From positions 1,178,001-1,242,000 of the forward strand of contig CM074767.1 in NCBI GenBank assembly GCA_037355855.1: a stretch of 64,000 nt of DNA, read 5' to 3'. Source of the stretch: Pseudo-nitzschia pungens (Eukaryota; Bacillariophyta; Bacillariophyceae; Bacillariales; Bacillariaceae). The notes beneath the pieces were generated by a model. That model was not told the DNA's origin, searched no databases, and saw nothing but the letters and a program-made list of their open reading frames with translations. The translations under genes and the position numbers were made by a program. Of the stretch, positions 12,563-24,390 are shown piece after piece (position 1 is the stretch's first letter; the number at the start of each line of letters is the position of its first letter).

Positions 12563-13604
12563 ATGGCGCCTAGCACCACCAGCAGGAGGTCCCGCACCCG
12601 GAGGGAGGCGGGAACCTTCCGTGTTCCGCCGCTCGAGGTGATCGCTGGGTCGGTCGGTCTGATTTTTGCGATGCTCTCGGGTTTCGAGAAATGGAGCGAT
12701 CTCTCCGTCTGCGACGCCTTTGCGGCGAAGGCGACCCTTCCCCGCCGAAGCATTGGTCCGACAACAACAGCAACCGAATCGTTCCCTCCCTTTCGTCGCC
12801 CCGCATCGGGTCGCGATCGCAATCGCAATCGCAATCGCACTCCGCCGCTCTCCCCGGCTCGGAGAGCGCGTTCCGAAAGGAAAGGGACGTCGGTATTCTC
12901 GACGGGTACCGAGGACGCGGAAACGTCTCCGTTGGCGGGAGCCGATTCCGAGCCACCGGCCGGTGAGACCATCCCCGCTACCACTACTACTAGTAGTACT
13001 CCCACCACCACTAGTACAGCGACCGCTCGAGCCGACTGACGACGATCCGGGGTCCGCGGCGGCGGCTCCCGCCCCGTTCTGGAACCGATTGGAATCTTTG
13101 GTGTTTGGCTTTCTGGACGGCGACGCGACCACCGCCGCGGGGAGCGAAACGAGCGACGACGATCCCCGCCGGGTGCTGGCGCGCTGGGAGGACCTCTGGG
13201 AATGCGACGACGGCGACGAAAAGCAGCGAAACCAGCGCAAACGCGGAGAGCGACGCCGCTCGGCGGAGCCTGGAGCACTTTTTGGAGGTCTGGGCGAAGA
13301 CCGCCCTTTCCAGCGACCGGGGTCTGACGACTCCGGTTTCGTGCGCCGGGTTTCGCGAGCGCGATGCGGCGAGGGGAGCGACGCCGGACCACGAGTCGGC
13401 GCTCGGCAACCGCAACCGCAATGGCAATGGCAATGACAACAATGACAAATTACGACAATCCCCGCAGCATGAAGCTCATCTTTCGACCGCCGAAACGATA
13501 CCTCAGCTACAAGGAGCAAAAATCGATGGAAAAGGGCGTTCTGCCGGACCGCAAGGGGGCCAAGGTCGACGCCTGGAGTCCCGGAGGGGTCGAAATCACG
13601 GTGT

Positions 13605-13635
<31 letters not shown>

Positions 13636-13825
13636 AACGACAACGACAACGAAGCGATCGATCGGGGCCGGTGCTTCCAACCGCAAAGTCGTCGGCGTGA
13701 CGGTGCGGCGATGCGACATCGACGGGGACACGGTCATCAAGAAGACGACGGAACGCGCCATTGTGCGGAGGTTGGAAGAGGCGCTCCGGATCTGGAAACG
13801 AAACAGGGCCGGGAAACGCCGATAA
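12563..13825 (+). CDS. single-pass membrane protein, unknown family (three +1 frame breaks)
   Basis: The coding signal moves through frames 2, 3, 1 and back to 2, always by +1, giving about 419 residues if repaired. Break candidates are CCC at 13001-13003, AAAA at 13219-13222 and AAA at 13447-13449. The segments are convincing once joined: an N-terminal membrane helix (VIAGSVGLIFAMLSGF, about residues 26-41); a disordered linker; FWNRLESLVFGFLDG; RRSLEHFLEVWAKTAL; then YDNPRSMKLIFRPPKRYL and a C-terminal helix ending in KRNRAGKRR. A poly-Thr tract is encoded by (ACGACA)n near 13600-13650. I do not recognise the family. The long antisense frame (12221-14278) is arginine/serine-rich noise. If the breaks are real in the DNA and not corrected in RNA, this is a pseudogene. 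Confidence 0.5.
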
Positions 13826-14459
13826 CAATACAATACAATACAGTGCAATACAATACAATACTACTAATGCCATACTAATACCAATACCAATAATAATAAT
13901 ACTAATGCAATGGGGAAGGGAAAACAATAATCGTCTAGGAAAAAATACGGTAGGGGAACAAAGCGTGCGGTAGCGCTGGCATCCGAGTCGGGATTTTCGA
14001 AACGCAAAAACCGTCCGGAACGCATGCGTGCAATACCGAACGCATTGCATTTCGAAAAGGCCTCGTCTCGCGATCGCTCCAACTCGAAAACTCGAACTAA
14101 ATAATAGAGAACGAAAGCGACGTCCGGTTTGACAAGCATTCGATTCGCGCGGGTTCCAAAGTGTTGGGGGGAGCATTCCGGGAGTGTTCCCGACTTCCAA
14201 AATTTCCGTTTCTACGGTTCGTTCGTTCGTTCGTTCGTTCGAATGCGGTGTCGGTGCCCTTCGTCGATGAGTGTGCATGGGTGAATGGGTGGGTGTCGAT
14301 CAGACGTACTTTCCGTTTCGTCTCGGAACCTCGGTCTCGCGCGTGTGTGACCTTACTAATAACGAGAGCCAAGCACGCTCCGGGCCGCATCGTTGCTCGC
14401 GCAGCACTAGTTCTACTACTACTGCTAGCACAGCACTACTGCTCCCACAACTTTACTAC
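13826..14459. other. intergenic spacer between convergent genes
   Basis: This 630-bp gap is rich in simple repeats: an (AATAC)n run at about 13826-13860, AATACC/ATAATA stretches to 13905, and a (GTTC)n run at 14218-14240. No gene is supported in it. Confidence 0.5.
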
Positions 14460-15953
14460 TTACACCACAAACGTGATGCTTCGCTCGCGGGCCGCCTCCA
14501 AGATGTTGTCCCGGGCCGCCTTGGGCAGCTCGGCCGGGTACCACACCCCGGCGGGAATCGTCTCGTCGGGCGTCCCCGTCTTGAGGACCTCCAGCGCAAA
14601 GGCCGCAGTGGCCAGCCCGACGCAGACCTCCAGGTCGTCGTGGACGATCTGCTTCGTCACGAGCGCGCTCCCGTCCTCCGAGGCCAGGTCCACCCGCATG
14701 GCGTTGGTGGCGCCCACCAGCTTGTCGACGAACCGGATGATCGGCTCCGAAAAGAGGGCGAACCCCTGCATCAGGTCCCGGTCGTACAGGACGTCCCTGG
14801 GAATCGCCTTCATGGCCCCGAACAGGTAGTTCCACGGCAGCGGATCCGTCCCGAACCGGCTGGAAACGTTGGGGATTCCCAGCGACAGGGCCGTCGTGGG
14901 CACGTCCGGATTGTCCAGCAGCCACACCGGCTTGGTGCCGACGGCCGGTCCAAAGTCCTTTCGGGAAGGTTCCGTCCAGGGCTCCAGCATCTCCCGGGCG
15001 CCGTCTCGAAACGCCAGGACGGGGGTGGCCAGCAGCAAAAAGGTCGCCGACACAATGGTGGGCCCGGCGTTTCCGGTCCCGGCGGTAAAAAACGAAAAGT
15101 CGAGGGTCCCCGGCTCCTTTCCGTGGATCTCCCGGAGCTCCTCGGCGGCGCTCGCCGCCATCAGCGCCGAGACCCCCGGCCAGATGCCCGCGGCGACCAC
15201 GGCCGACACCTTTCGGGCGCCGAGCGACTCGCCGCACTCGGTCTTGGCGGTCTCGGCGAGCTCGAACTCGTCGCAGACGTCCACGTAGGGAATCCCCAGG
15301 CCGGAGCAGGCCCGCAGGAGCTTCGGATCGGTCCGTCCCTGGAAGGGTCCCGCGGTGTGGACGACGAGGCCGCAGCCCTCGTTCGCCAGGACGGTCTCGA
15401 TGGCTTGCTGGGTCCAATCGGTCCAGTCCAGATGGACAAAGTCGATCTCGGCGTTGGCGCACTCCCCGTTGGTGCACGTGTTGGGATCGACGGTGGGGAC
15501 GACGCCCCTGCGCCTGGCTTTCTCGAAGGAGGACCTCGATCGCCCGCCGACCTTGAGCTTGAGTCGGAGGTCCGGATCCCGGGACGCCAGCTCCCTCAGC
15601 CAGCGGACGGTGGATCCGCCGACCCTTCCCGATCCGCCGACCACCAGCACGGTGGTGGTGCGCTTTCGTTTGGCGGAAGCGGTGGCGGTCTCGGGGGACG
15701 GCGATGGCGACGGAGTGTCGTCGTCGTCTCGGGTTTCCGTCAGCCGCGATGCGGAGTTGCGGGGAAGGGATGCTCGCACGTGCGCGGGATGGACAAATCC
15801 GTCCACCAGAGCGTTCCGGTTCCCGAAGGAAGAGAGGCTCGCGCACAGCACCAGCGCACCGAACCACAGTCCGGCGAGTCGCATCGGCATCGACATCGGC
15901 GGTTTCGTCGTGAATCTGGAAAGGACCATCGTGTTGTGCGGTCTGCGAATCAA
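14460..15953 (-). CDS. saccharopine-dehydrogenase-like NAD(P)-binding protein, probably plastid-targeted
   Basis: A single intact frame of 497 codons. A Rossmann motif VLVVGGSGRVGGST lies at about residues 102-115, followed by further elements of the saccharopine dehydrogenase/trans-acting enoyl-reductase-like fold: VVHTAGPFQG, then PYVDVCDEFELAETA and VVAAGIWPGVSALMA. The N-terminus has a hydrophobic signal (MRLAGLWFGALVLCASLSS, about residues 24-42) followed by DGFVHPAHVRASLP, which could be a plastid presequence with Phe at +1; this is less typical than the ASAF motif. Proteins of this kind in algae and plants are mostly uncharacterised oxidoreductases. Real saccharopine dehydrogenase activity cannot be inferred. 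Several in-frame ATGs exist near the start; the one giving the signal peptide directly (around 15890) may be the true one. Confidence 0.75.
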   Translation of the reverse strand: MIRRPHNTMVLSRFTTKPPMSMPMRLAGLWFGALVLCASLSSFGNRNALVDGFVHPAHVRASLPRNSASRLTETRDDDDTPSPSPSPETATASAKRKRTTTVLVVGGSGRVGGSTVRWLRELASRDPDLRLKLKVGGRSRSSFEKARRRGVVPTVDPNTCTNGECANAEIDFVHLDWTDWTQQAIETVLANEGCGLVVHTAGPFQGRTDPKLLRACSGLGIPYVDVCDEFELAETAKTECGESLGARKVSAVVAAGIWPGVSALMAASAAEELREIHGKEPGTLDFSFFTAGTGNAGPTIVSATFLLLATPVLAFRDGAREMLEPWTEPSRKDFGPAVGTKPVWLLDNPDVPTTALSLGIPNVSSRFGTDPLPWNYLFGAMKAIPRDVLYDRDLMQGFALFSEPIIRFVDKLVGATNAMRVDLASEDGSALVTKQIVHDDLEVCVGLATAAFALEVLKTGTPDETIPAGVWYPAELPKAARDNILEAARERSITFVV

Positions 15954-17579
15954 TCAATCCTTTTAGTACGATGCGCTTCGATTTCGACTTGGATTGCTAC
16001 GGTACCGTATCTCCCCTTTTTCCCTAGAGCACTAACAGTATTGCGCTGAATGACTGACTGACTGACTCTGAATTCCTTCTCCTTTCCAATTTTGTTCAAT
16101 CCATTTCGGCAGCAACGCTTTCTTCCGTGCGTACCGTAATTACGGTAAATTACCTGTAGAGGAGATTGTGGAGAAATAAATGCGACAACAAAACTATCGT
16201 AATCTTACGTGTCGTACGTTTTGCGCAAGTCACTTGCCGGAGACTTCGCTTTTCAGTGAATCAATCATTCATTCGTCTACCCATTCACAAAAAGTAAGGC
16301 TTAACTTACATGTAAGGTTACTAAACAATCCTAAGAATCATTCTGACTTACCAGTACCAGTATACCTTACCGTACTCAGTACGGTATGAATATGAAACGT
16401 CATTGAAAGCACATAATATGTGCCCTTAAAGGTTGGTTGAATCAATCAAAAAATCAATGATCACAATGACAATTAGTAGTAAGGTTAACCTTACTTCGTA
16501 TAATTCTGCTACTAAAACAGATAAGACCTTAGTAAACCTTATGACATCATGACGATGTGTGATTGGTCCGTTTCCTCAACCTTCTTGTTTGTACGGTAAT
16601 TTACTGGATTGTGCAGTCGTTCGCAGACCGCACCACCTCGGATGTCATAAACCTTACCTTACTCGCATGAACGCAAAGGTCGACAAGGGTCGTGTTTCTC
16701 TCTGTGATACCAGTAAGGTTAATTTACTAGCATTGCCCTTCGTAAGGTTACCGTACGAACTTCATGCATTATTTCTCAAATCATCATGATTTGGCGCACC
16801 AGGCTTGTCGCGATCACAAAACGAATTCGGTGGGAAACTCGTGACTCGAACGAGCACGTATATACCGTACGTACGTACGTACCTACGTACGTAATGTATG
16901 CGGTATGCGGGATGCGGGACGGTAAGGCTTTACTGTACGGTACGAGTAATTATCGTAGATGATGATTCATTCATTCGAGGATCCTTCGCATGGGTATCAG
17001 GTAAACCTTAACCTTACGGTAAGATTACGAGTAAGGCTTTTGTAGTTACCGTAACCTTGTAGCGGTCGAGAACCTCCGCGCAACGGCTTTCGAACTTTCC
17101 CCAAAACAAAACGGAAAAAAATGCCGTTTTCAATTTGGAGATTATTATTGTTGATCTTTGTGTCGTAACTTTTACGATTCCAGGGAAGTTTCCTGCGAGC
17201 AGTAAGATCTTCACTAAGTTAACCTTACCGTATTCGTAGGTAGTCATACTCACTCGTAGTCGTACGGGTATCGAATTTGTCTCTTTTCCGTTTCATCTCC
17301 ATGGACATTCCAAAAAATAATATTCATCAATCAAAAACATTGTGCATCGAGCACGCTTTGCCCACGAAACCCGAAGCCAAGAAACCCCGTGTCGCATTGC
17401 GCATTGTACGGTACTACGGTATCAGAACGAACCCACCGAGCCAAGCGAACACAAAACGCACCAGGTCGCTTTTGCTTTTGCTTTTGCTTTTGCTGTTGCT
17501 GTTGCTGTTGCTTTTGATAGAGTGAGTGAGTGAGTGAGTGAGTGAGTGCCGCGAAAACCGATAGGAGTCTCGTTGATTG
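15954..17579. other. AT-rich intergenic region rich in GTAAGGTTAC-like motifs
   Basis: About 1.6 kb between divergent starts (15953 minus, 17580 plus). It has no plausible gene. It is dense in TAAGGTTA/TAACCTTA and GTACGTAC/CGTACGGTAC words, for example at about 16301, 16482, 16663, 16710, 16743, 17005 and 17217. The 3' end has a (CTTTTG)n run (17466-17515) and an (AGTG)n run (17520-17548) just upstream of the next gene. Confidence 0.6.
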
Positions 17580-19654
17580 ATGCCCCAACCACCACAAGGT
17601 TCTTCGACACTTCGGAAACGAGTCGTCCTCGCATCCGACCACGTTCAAGACCAAAGCGATAGCACCCCAAACAACAACAACAAAAACAAAAACAAAAACA
17701 ACAACAACAAAACGACCGGCACCATGGCCATGAGTGCTCGACCGAATCGTTCTTCGGGACCCACCTCCCCGCCATCGCCCGACGCATCGATCTCCGCCAA
17801 GGGGAAGAAACAGCCCCGGGAGATCGCGGCAACGAACGGTCGGCAAAGCCACCAGCAATCGACGCAGAAAAGCCATGTTGTGATGCTGATCACGGCGATT
17901 CTGGTCCCGGTACTGTATTGGCTCGTCACTACCAGCAGCAGCAGCAGCACTGCCACCACCACCAGCAGCTCGTTCGAAACGACAACTGCAAATACGAATG
18001 CAAATACGAATGCAGACCGCAAACATCCAACGATGAAAACCAAGGCGAGCGCCACAAAGACCATCGTCGAGAACTATCTGACCCTCGTTCATCTGTCGAT
18101 ACCGCCCGCGGCCCTCTCCGGAACCACAAACGCAAAGACCAAGAGAAAACAGCGAAACGAGAAAGACAAGGACAAGGAGAAAGAGCGGGAGCATCCCCGG
18201 TACGGTCCCGTGAGGGCCACCTTTTGCGAGATCGACTGGGATCTGCAGATCGAGGATCCGTCGACGGTGCCCATGTTCAAGGACCTCCAGGCCCAATCCT
18301 CCCGCTGCCGAGAAACCTCCGTAACGGTGGCCGATTTGTACGAGCTGGTCGAGGCGGCCAGGGACTACGACGGGAATGGCAATGGTGATGGCAATGGCAA
18401 TGGCAATGGCAATGGCAATGGCAATGGCAATGGCAATGGCAACAATGGAAGCAGCGATGACGACGAAACGGTTCCGGCCGGCGTGGTCTTTCACGAAACC
18501 CGGTGCGGGTCGACCCTCACCGCCAATCTGCTGGCGGCATCGGCGGAGGGGGGACGGTCGAGGGTCTACTCGGAATCCCCTCCGCCGATCGCGGCGCTCA
18601 AGGCCTGCGAACAAACTCGGGATTGCGATCCCGACCTCCACGCGGCGCTCATCCGGGACGTCTTTTACGCGATGGGACGGCGGAAGAAGGAAGAAGAACG
18701 CGAACAACAAAAACAAAAACAAACCTCGGACGCGACGACCGCCGAGAACAATAGGAATCGGAATCGCGTCTTTTACAAAATCCAGAGCATTGGCGTCATG
18801 ACCATCGACAAGTGAGTGGAAAAGAGGCACCAAAGATTTTTCGTGAAAGCCAGCTCTGCTTGCTCCACCGGCAACACAAAGCAAAGGCAAGGCAAAACGC
18901 ACACTCATTTATTTATGCGTTTCCTTTTTTTGTTGCGCTGTGTTGTATTGGAACTTTTGTTTTGTTTTGTCTTGTTTTCTCTGGCTGTCTCTCTCTCTCT
19001 CTCGAATCCCGCAGATTCACCATGGCCTTTCCGGAGGTTCCCTGGATCTTTGTCTTTCGGGACACGGTCGAGATTTTGCAATCCCACCTGAAGCAGGGAT
19101 CCAACGCCGTCCCGAAGGTCTGCACCCGGAGCTACCGGCTCCCGGAGGAACAGCAGCCGGTCACGACCCTCAGAGCCGTGCGCGACGCGGGGGCCTCCCT
19201 CCCGGACCTCGACCACGTCCAGTACTGCGCGGCGCACCTGGCGGGATTGTCCCTCGCGGCGCTCAACGAACACGATCGAGGAAGCGGAAGCGGAACCGCC
19301 GGGGGAAGGGGCAAACGCAACGGCAGTGGCAATGGCAAAACCGAGAGCCGCGGCCGCTTTGTCGAGTACACCCAGCTCCCGGAACGCCTCTGGGAGGAGA
19401 TCCTCCCGGATCACTTTGGGGTGGGCCCGCTCTCGCAAACCGACATGGAAAACCTCCGGCACGTGTCGGGGGTCTACAGCAAGGGCCGGGGACGCAAGCG
19501 CAAGCAGGAATGGGCCGACGATTCGACCGAGAAGCGGGAGACGGCATCGCCGGAGGTGACGGACGCGGCGAAACGATTCGCGGGGAAGATCTACGAGCGG
19601 ATGAACCGGCTGGCGATGCCGTCGTCGTCGTCGTCGTCGTCGTCTCGATCGTAA
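17580..19654 (+). CDS. sulfotransferase-like type II membrane protein
   Basis: Two exons, 17580-18811 and 19015-19654, joined over a 203-bp intron with GTGAGT donor and a (CT)n-rich acceptor ending CCCGCAG; the junction reads MTIDK-FTMAFPEVPW and preserves frame. The product is about 623 residues from ATG 17580; ATG 17724 is an alternative start in a better context. A signal anchor VVMLITAILVPVLYWLV sits near residue 101. The lumenal part has HETRCGSTLTANLLA, which resembles the 5'-phosphosulfate-binding loop (RSGST) of PAPS-dependent sulfotransferases, then ESPPP and WIFVFRDTVE, resembling the 3'-phosphate-binding region. An Asn-Gly run is encoded by (GGCAAT)n at 18376-18441, and the C-terminus is poly-Ser from (TCG)n. 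If correct, the protein would act in the Golgi on glycans. The family call is from two motifs only. Confidence 0.6.
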
Positions 19655-20616
19655 TCGTTGTTGTCGTTGCAATCGTGATTGTCATTGTCATTGTCATTGT
19701 CACTGTCCAAGTGAGCCTGCAAGTTGGGGTGAGATGAGATGAGATGAGATGAGATGAGATGATAGGTGGGCTCGCCTTGTTGTTGGCTGGCTTCTTGTCT
19801 GGCTGGCTGGCTGCTGGAACCGGTTTGGCTCCGCGAAATACTCACTGGGATCCAATCTCGTCACCATTGCACCCGTGGATACGACTGCGGTCAATGGATT
19901 GATTCTCTCTCCAAAGCTATGGAAAACACCGTGTCGAGAACCGGGGCTGGCTACCGTACAACACGGAACGACACTGTACGCTCGACTGCAAATCGATCGA
20001 ATCGTAAGGAACCGATTGGATTCGTTCATTCCTTGCTGGTGCTATTATGCAATACCATACCGTAGAACAGTTATATTATTTTTATTATTCTTTCCCTCCG
20101 GATCTGTCGCGTGTACGGTACTGGTTGGATCCGGATCGATTTATTTATCACGAATTGGTAAGGAACGACGAAACCACAATGGCAAGATTCCAATAATAGA
20201 AATTGCTGTCACCTACTTCGCATTATATTATTATATCAATAGAAATCCATAATCGAAACGTTTCCATTCAATTCATGTTCCATGTAAGATCCTGATGGTC
20301 AGTTTAGCAGCGATGATGCAACAAATAACATTGCAATTCAGTTTTACATTCATTGTGGCGTTGCGGCATTCAAAAGTTTTACGGTCGCAACTGTTACAGT
20401 CACAACTGCCCGTGCGATTCTTGTGTGGAGGTGAACGAAGCACGCACCAAAAACTGCAACGGTCGACCGAGACCGATCCGATCGCTGACTGACTCACTCT
20501 TCCGAACGATTGCGCACGAACGATTCATTCGGTCTCTTTCGGTTTCGATCCATCCGTGCACGGGGGAGGGGAGCCGTTTGCGCGGGCGTCGCTTCGGCGT
20601 TTTCCGGACGGATCCA
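19655..20616. other. intergenic spacer between convergent genes
   Basis: This 960-bp stretch holds a run of CATTGT hexamers (19679-19705), a (GAGAT)n pentamer run (19731-19762), a (CTGG)n-like patch (19798-19818) and AT-rich sequence. I see no gene. Confidence 0.5.
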
Positions 20617-23600
20617 TCAAATCTCGTAGGATTCTTCGTAATACACGCAGTCTTCCCTGGCGCGCAACAATCCGCCGTCGCCGTTCCCACCACTACCGCC
20701 ACCACCACCACCATTATTTCCGACCCGGTGGGTTTGTGCTTCCCGACGACCTTTGTGGATTCCGGATTTGATCGTTTCCAGCAGCCCGTCCGGACCGCAA
20801 TAAAAGACACCGGGTCGGTCCGCTTCGATGACGCTCTGCAGCACCGAGGAACCGGCACCGGTACCGGCACCCGCACCGGCATCCTCTCCTTCGGTTTCCC
20901 TTTCGCCCACGCATTCGCCTTGGAATACCGGTCTTCCGTTCCGGACTCCCCACTCCAAAATCGAGTCGGCCCCGGGTACCAGCTCCCCGCGGTAGACCCT
21001 CCCTGGCAAAAACGAGTGGATGCCATCGTCCCGGGATCCTCGCGAATTGCTGAGGTCTTGTCTGCTGATCGTCTCGTTGCATTCCATTCGGGTGCCACGA
21101 GCAGTGCTCTCCCCCTCCTCATCGTCGTCGTCGTAATCGCAATCGTCATAATCGTCATCTCCCTCCTCGTTGCCATTGCGAAACACCGACCGGTTGTGTT
21201 CGTGTTCCTCTGCTACCACGTACCCCCCCGCGCCGTACCGTGGGGTGAGAGAGCAAGATGCCCAGCAACGCCACACAATGTCGGCAACAAACCCTACGAG
21301 CACGCTCCACGCGAGGATCGAATAGACTCCATAGGCTCGGACGGAAAACGAGCCTCGTTCCCGCAAAATGCGATCCATGGCCCGGCAGTGCAGTGCCATT
21401 CCCACGACCGCGATCGACAAAACACCGGTGGTCCCGACCAAGAAGGATCGGGGAGATGCGGACGAGGAGAACTGGATCTTGGAGGGTCTCATCGGAAGAC
21501 CTCGTCTCTCCTGCGAGAAGATCGAAGCCGATTCGGATCCGCGACGACGGGTCGAAACAAAATCGCTCGATGGGCCCTTCGTTTCGCAAAGATCCAGGTG
21601 CCGTGGTGGATCGCTGCGATCTCGCGAGGTGTTGTAGATCAAGAGTTGAACGAAAACCCCGCTTGGGTCGGAACGATCCCGGCCGGACCGAACAACACCA
21701 TCGCTTTCGCCTTCCGACGGCAGCACCGATTCCTCTGCCATCTCGAGCAATGGCAAGAGGTACGTCGTGAGCACGTGGCGAATCAGAGCTTCGTCGCGAC
21801 AGCACCAAACGAACGAGACCGTCCTCAGTTTCAGATAACTTTCTCGAGAATATTCCGAAACGGGCACGCCGGCTTCGATGGCACCGGAATCATCTCGCTC
21901 CGCCATTCCCACTGAGCCTTCCTCCTCGCGTCGGAGCAACCGGATCAACTTGGGCACAAAGCTCAGAAAGGGGGTAACGCCTGTTCCACCAGCAGCAATC
22001 ACTATCGCGTCGTGGTTCAGAGCATTCTCGATCCAGTCGGATGCTCCGGAATAGAATCCATCAACGAGAAGCAGTGGCAGTCTTCCTTGTGGTGCTTCTG
22101 TCCGTTGGTTGCGAACGACAATCCTTTGCTCGTTGCTGCCTTCGTCGAGGAACTCGTCTACGGCTTCGTTCCCATTCGCAGACTTCGACAGATCTTCCGC
22201 GTCCTTGAGTCGCTTCCACAGAGTTTTTGTAAAGTAGCCCACCGTTCCGAAGAGTATCGTGTATTGCATTTGCTCACCATCACCACCGTTATCATCTCCC
22301 TCACCCGCACTGGGATCACTGCTGCGAGTTTCATCGTGTCTGCGACCCGTCTCGATGACCGTGAAGGGGTACCACAGAAGCGAAATGGACGGAACGCAAA
22401 TCTTGACGGACTTGGGACGATGGGTGATCTCGTCCCTCCCACGCAGCTCGTCACCGATGCATGCCCGACTATTGAGCGATGCCCCGTCCACCGAAAACGT
22501 CAGTTCCGCGCATCCGGATTGCTTGGAGCTTCGACCGTTGGTTTCCAACGGCGACGTCTGGGAAGAAACACCCCCGAGCACCCGAAAGTCGTCGATGCGG
22601 ACTCCACCATCCCGCACCGCGGATATCCAAGCCTGGATCACGGTTGGAATGGTCGTCGAGCAATAAAACAAGAGCGATGGCGTCATGTAGACAACGATGC
22701 GTCTCATGTGAAATATCATGGTGATCACAAAAACCGATGCGGTCAGAATGTGAGAGGAGTAAAAGAACCGATAGTTCTTGCGACGAACCATAGCGAGGCT
22801 GGTAAGAACCAACAAGGAAAACGATACAATCGCGAGGAAACCGTTGAAGTTGCGATAATAGCCATAGCAAGAGGACCGCGGGGTAGACGAGCCGTTTTGG
22901 TGGTGATGATGATTGTGATGATTGGCTTCGGTGAGGAGCCGAAGAATCTCGCGATGCGACGCTTCGCTGGATTGGTCTCGTGTCTCGTTGCCACTTCCGG
23001 CAGCACCGCCATGGCCCCCGAGTAATGGGCCGGCACTCTGGTGGAGGAATGAGTGCCTTCCACACCGACGAGAGAAAGATCACGACGGTTTCGCGTGTGG
23101 TCATCGTCGTCGCGACGAAGGAAGCGGTCATTCCTTCGTGGTCCGTGGTATTGCTGGCAAGGGCGGCGGCTCTGACACCGACGACTCCGTAAAACCCAGT
23201 AAATCACGCAGTACACAATCGAGTGGAGCACGAGCCAGAAAAAGGACAGGTATCCCGCCCATTGGTGAAGGCGCAGGGCGTCCCGCATCAGGCTGGCATG
23301 GGCGTGGTGCTGGTCTGGGATCGCCCCCCTGCCGGACGGAAGGACGATTTCCGCCGACCAGAGGGGAGAGTGCTTGGCGACCGTCCCAAAGACGTACACT
23401 CCCATCGACACCATCCCGGCGGTTCCCGCGGGGCAGGCGGAGGCCAGGACCAGCGCCCCGAACCACGTGAATCGAGGAGACAGATTTTCTCCTTTCTCTG
23501 AGAGTTGCTGGCGAGCACGGGGCACTGCCGTATAGGTTCCATAGAGAAAGACCCATAGGGAAGGCACCCATACCATGCATAAGACCACTATCCTCCATGG

Positions 23601-24390
23601 AATCACCGTTGGCAGGCTCCACCGCCTAGAGATACAACCCAAGGGTAGGAAATGAGAAACGAAACCTGTTGGGCACTATACTAGTTGAATAGGAAGCGAT
23701 CGTTTCGTCTGTGGTTTCGAGTTCCCTACTCGTGGACGCATTCTCGTTCGCGGTGTGCTCATCCCCATCCACAATGCCGGTGCCGTTCGAACTGTTTTCG
23801 TTCTGACTTCTCTGGTTCCCACGCGCAAACAAACGCCCAGCTCCCTCCCAACAGCGATTCGCGATCCAGAGCAGGAGAGGAGTCAGATAGATGAGCGCGG
23901 AGGTGACGATCCAGCACCCGGTTCCGGTCGCGTAGATCAGCGTCGAAGGATCCCGCCAGCGGAACCGTGGCTTCCCCTCGATGGTTTCGGTGCGCCGCGC
24001 GGGACCGTCCGGTGGTAGCAATCGATGATGATGATGATGAGGATGATGACCATCGCCGCGATTGGTTTGCGTTTCGATCCGGATCGGAGTCTCCTCTTCC
24101 GAACCTCCGCCGGATTGGGCAGGACTGTCGTTGCGAATCGCTCGAGGCGTGGGGGAGATCGCCATGGGATGGGCGAACGAGGGGAGTCCATCGGTGTGGT
24201 TGACGCTGCTACTAGTGTCGACAACAGTGGGAGCAAGGGACGGTGGCTTTGGTTGAGGGCGCGGCCAGTCGTAGTACAGTTTGGAAGCATACCAGGTGAG
24301 GGCAAAAATCCCCCACGCGAAGGAGAGGGTTGTCGCTTGCTCGGAGGAAGCAGTAATATCCAGAGGAAGACGTAGAGCGCGGAAGCTCAT
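20617..24390 (-). CDS. ferric reductase / NADPH-oxidase-like flavocytochrome b (three +1 frame breaks)
   Basis: From MSFRALRL at 24390 to the stop at 20617, about 1256 residues if joined. N-terminal membrane helices are followed by a His-rich linker, then the haem core: LHQWAGYLSFFWLVLHS (two His 14 apart), and FFYSSHILTASVFVITMIFH (two His 14 apart) after NFNGFLAIV. These are the four haem ligands of the FRE/NOX family. The C-terminal half has an FAD-binding WYPFTV, an NADPH-binding AAGGTGVTPF, FVWCCRDEALI, and FYCGPDG near the end. The enzyme moves electrons from NADPH through FAD and two haems across a membrane to ferric iron or oxygen. No EF-hands are seen, which favours a ferric reductase. 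Frames shift three times, each +1: near TTT at 23662-23664 (or a 40-nt GT-AG intron there), TTTT at 23192-23195, and GGGGG at 23015-23019 (minus-strand bases). Confidence 0.75.

Noticed and set aside
12221..14278. 685-codon minus-strand frame
   Set aside because: Antisense to the membrane protein; low-complexity Arg/Ser/Cys runs from microsatellites and no coherent domain.
14271..16049. 592-codon plus-strand frame opposite the Rossmann-fold gene
   Set aside because: Gly/Arg/Gln-rich antisense shadow; the minus-strand frame has a clear Rossmann motif and targeting peptide.
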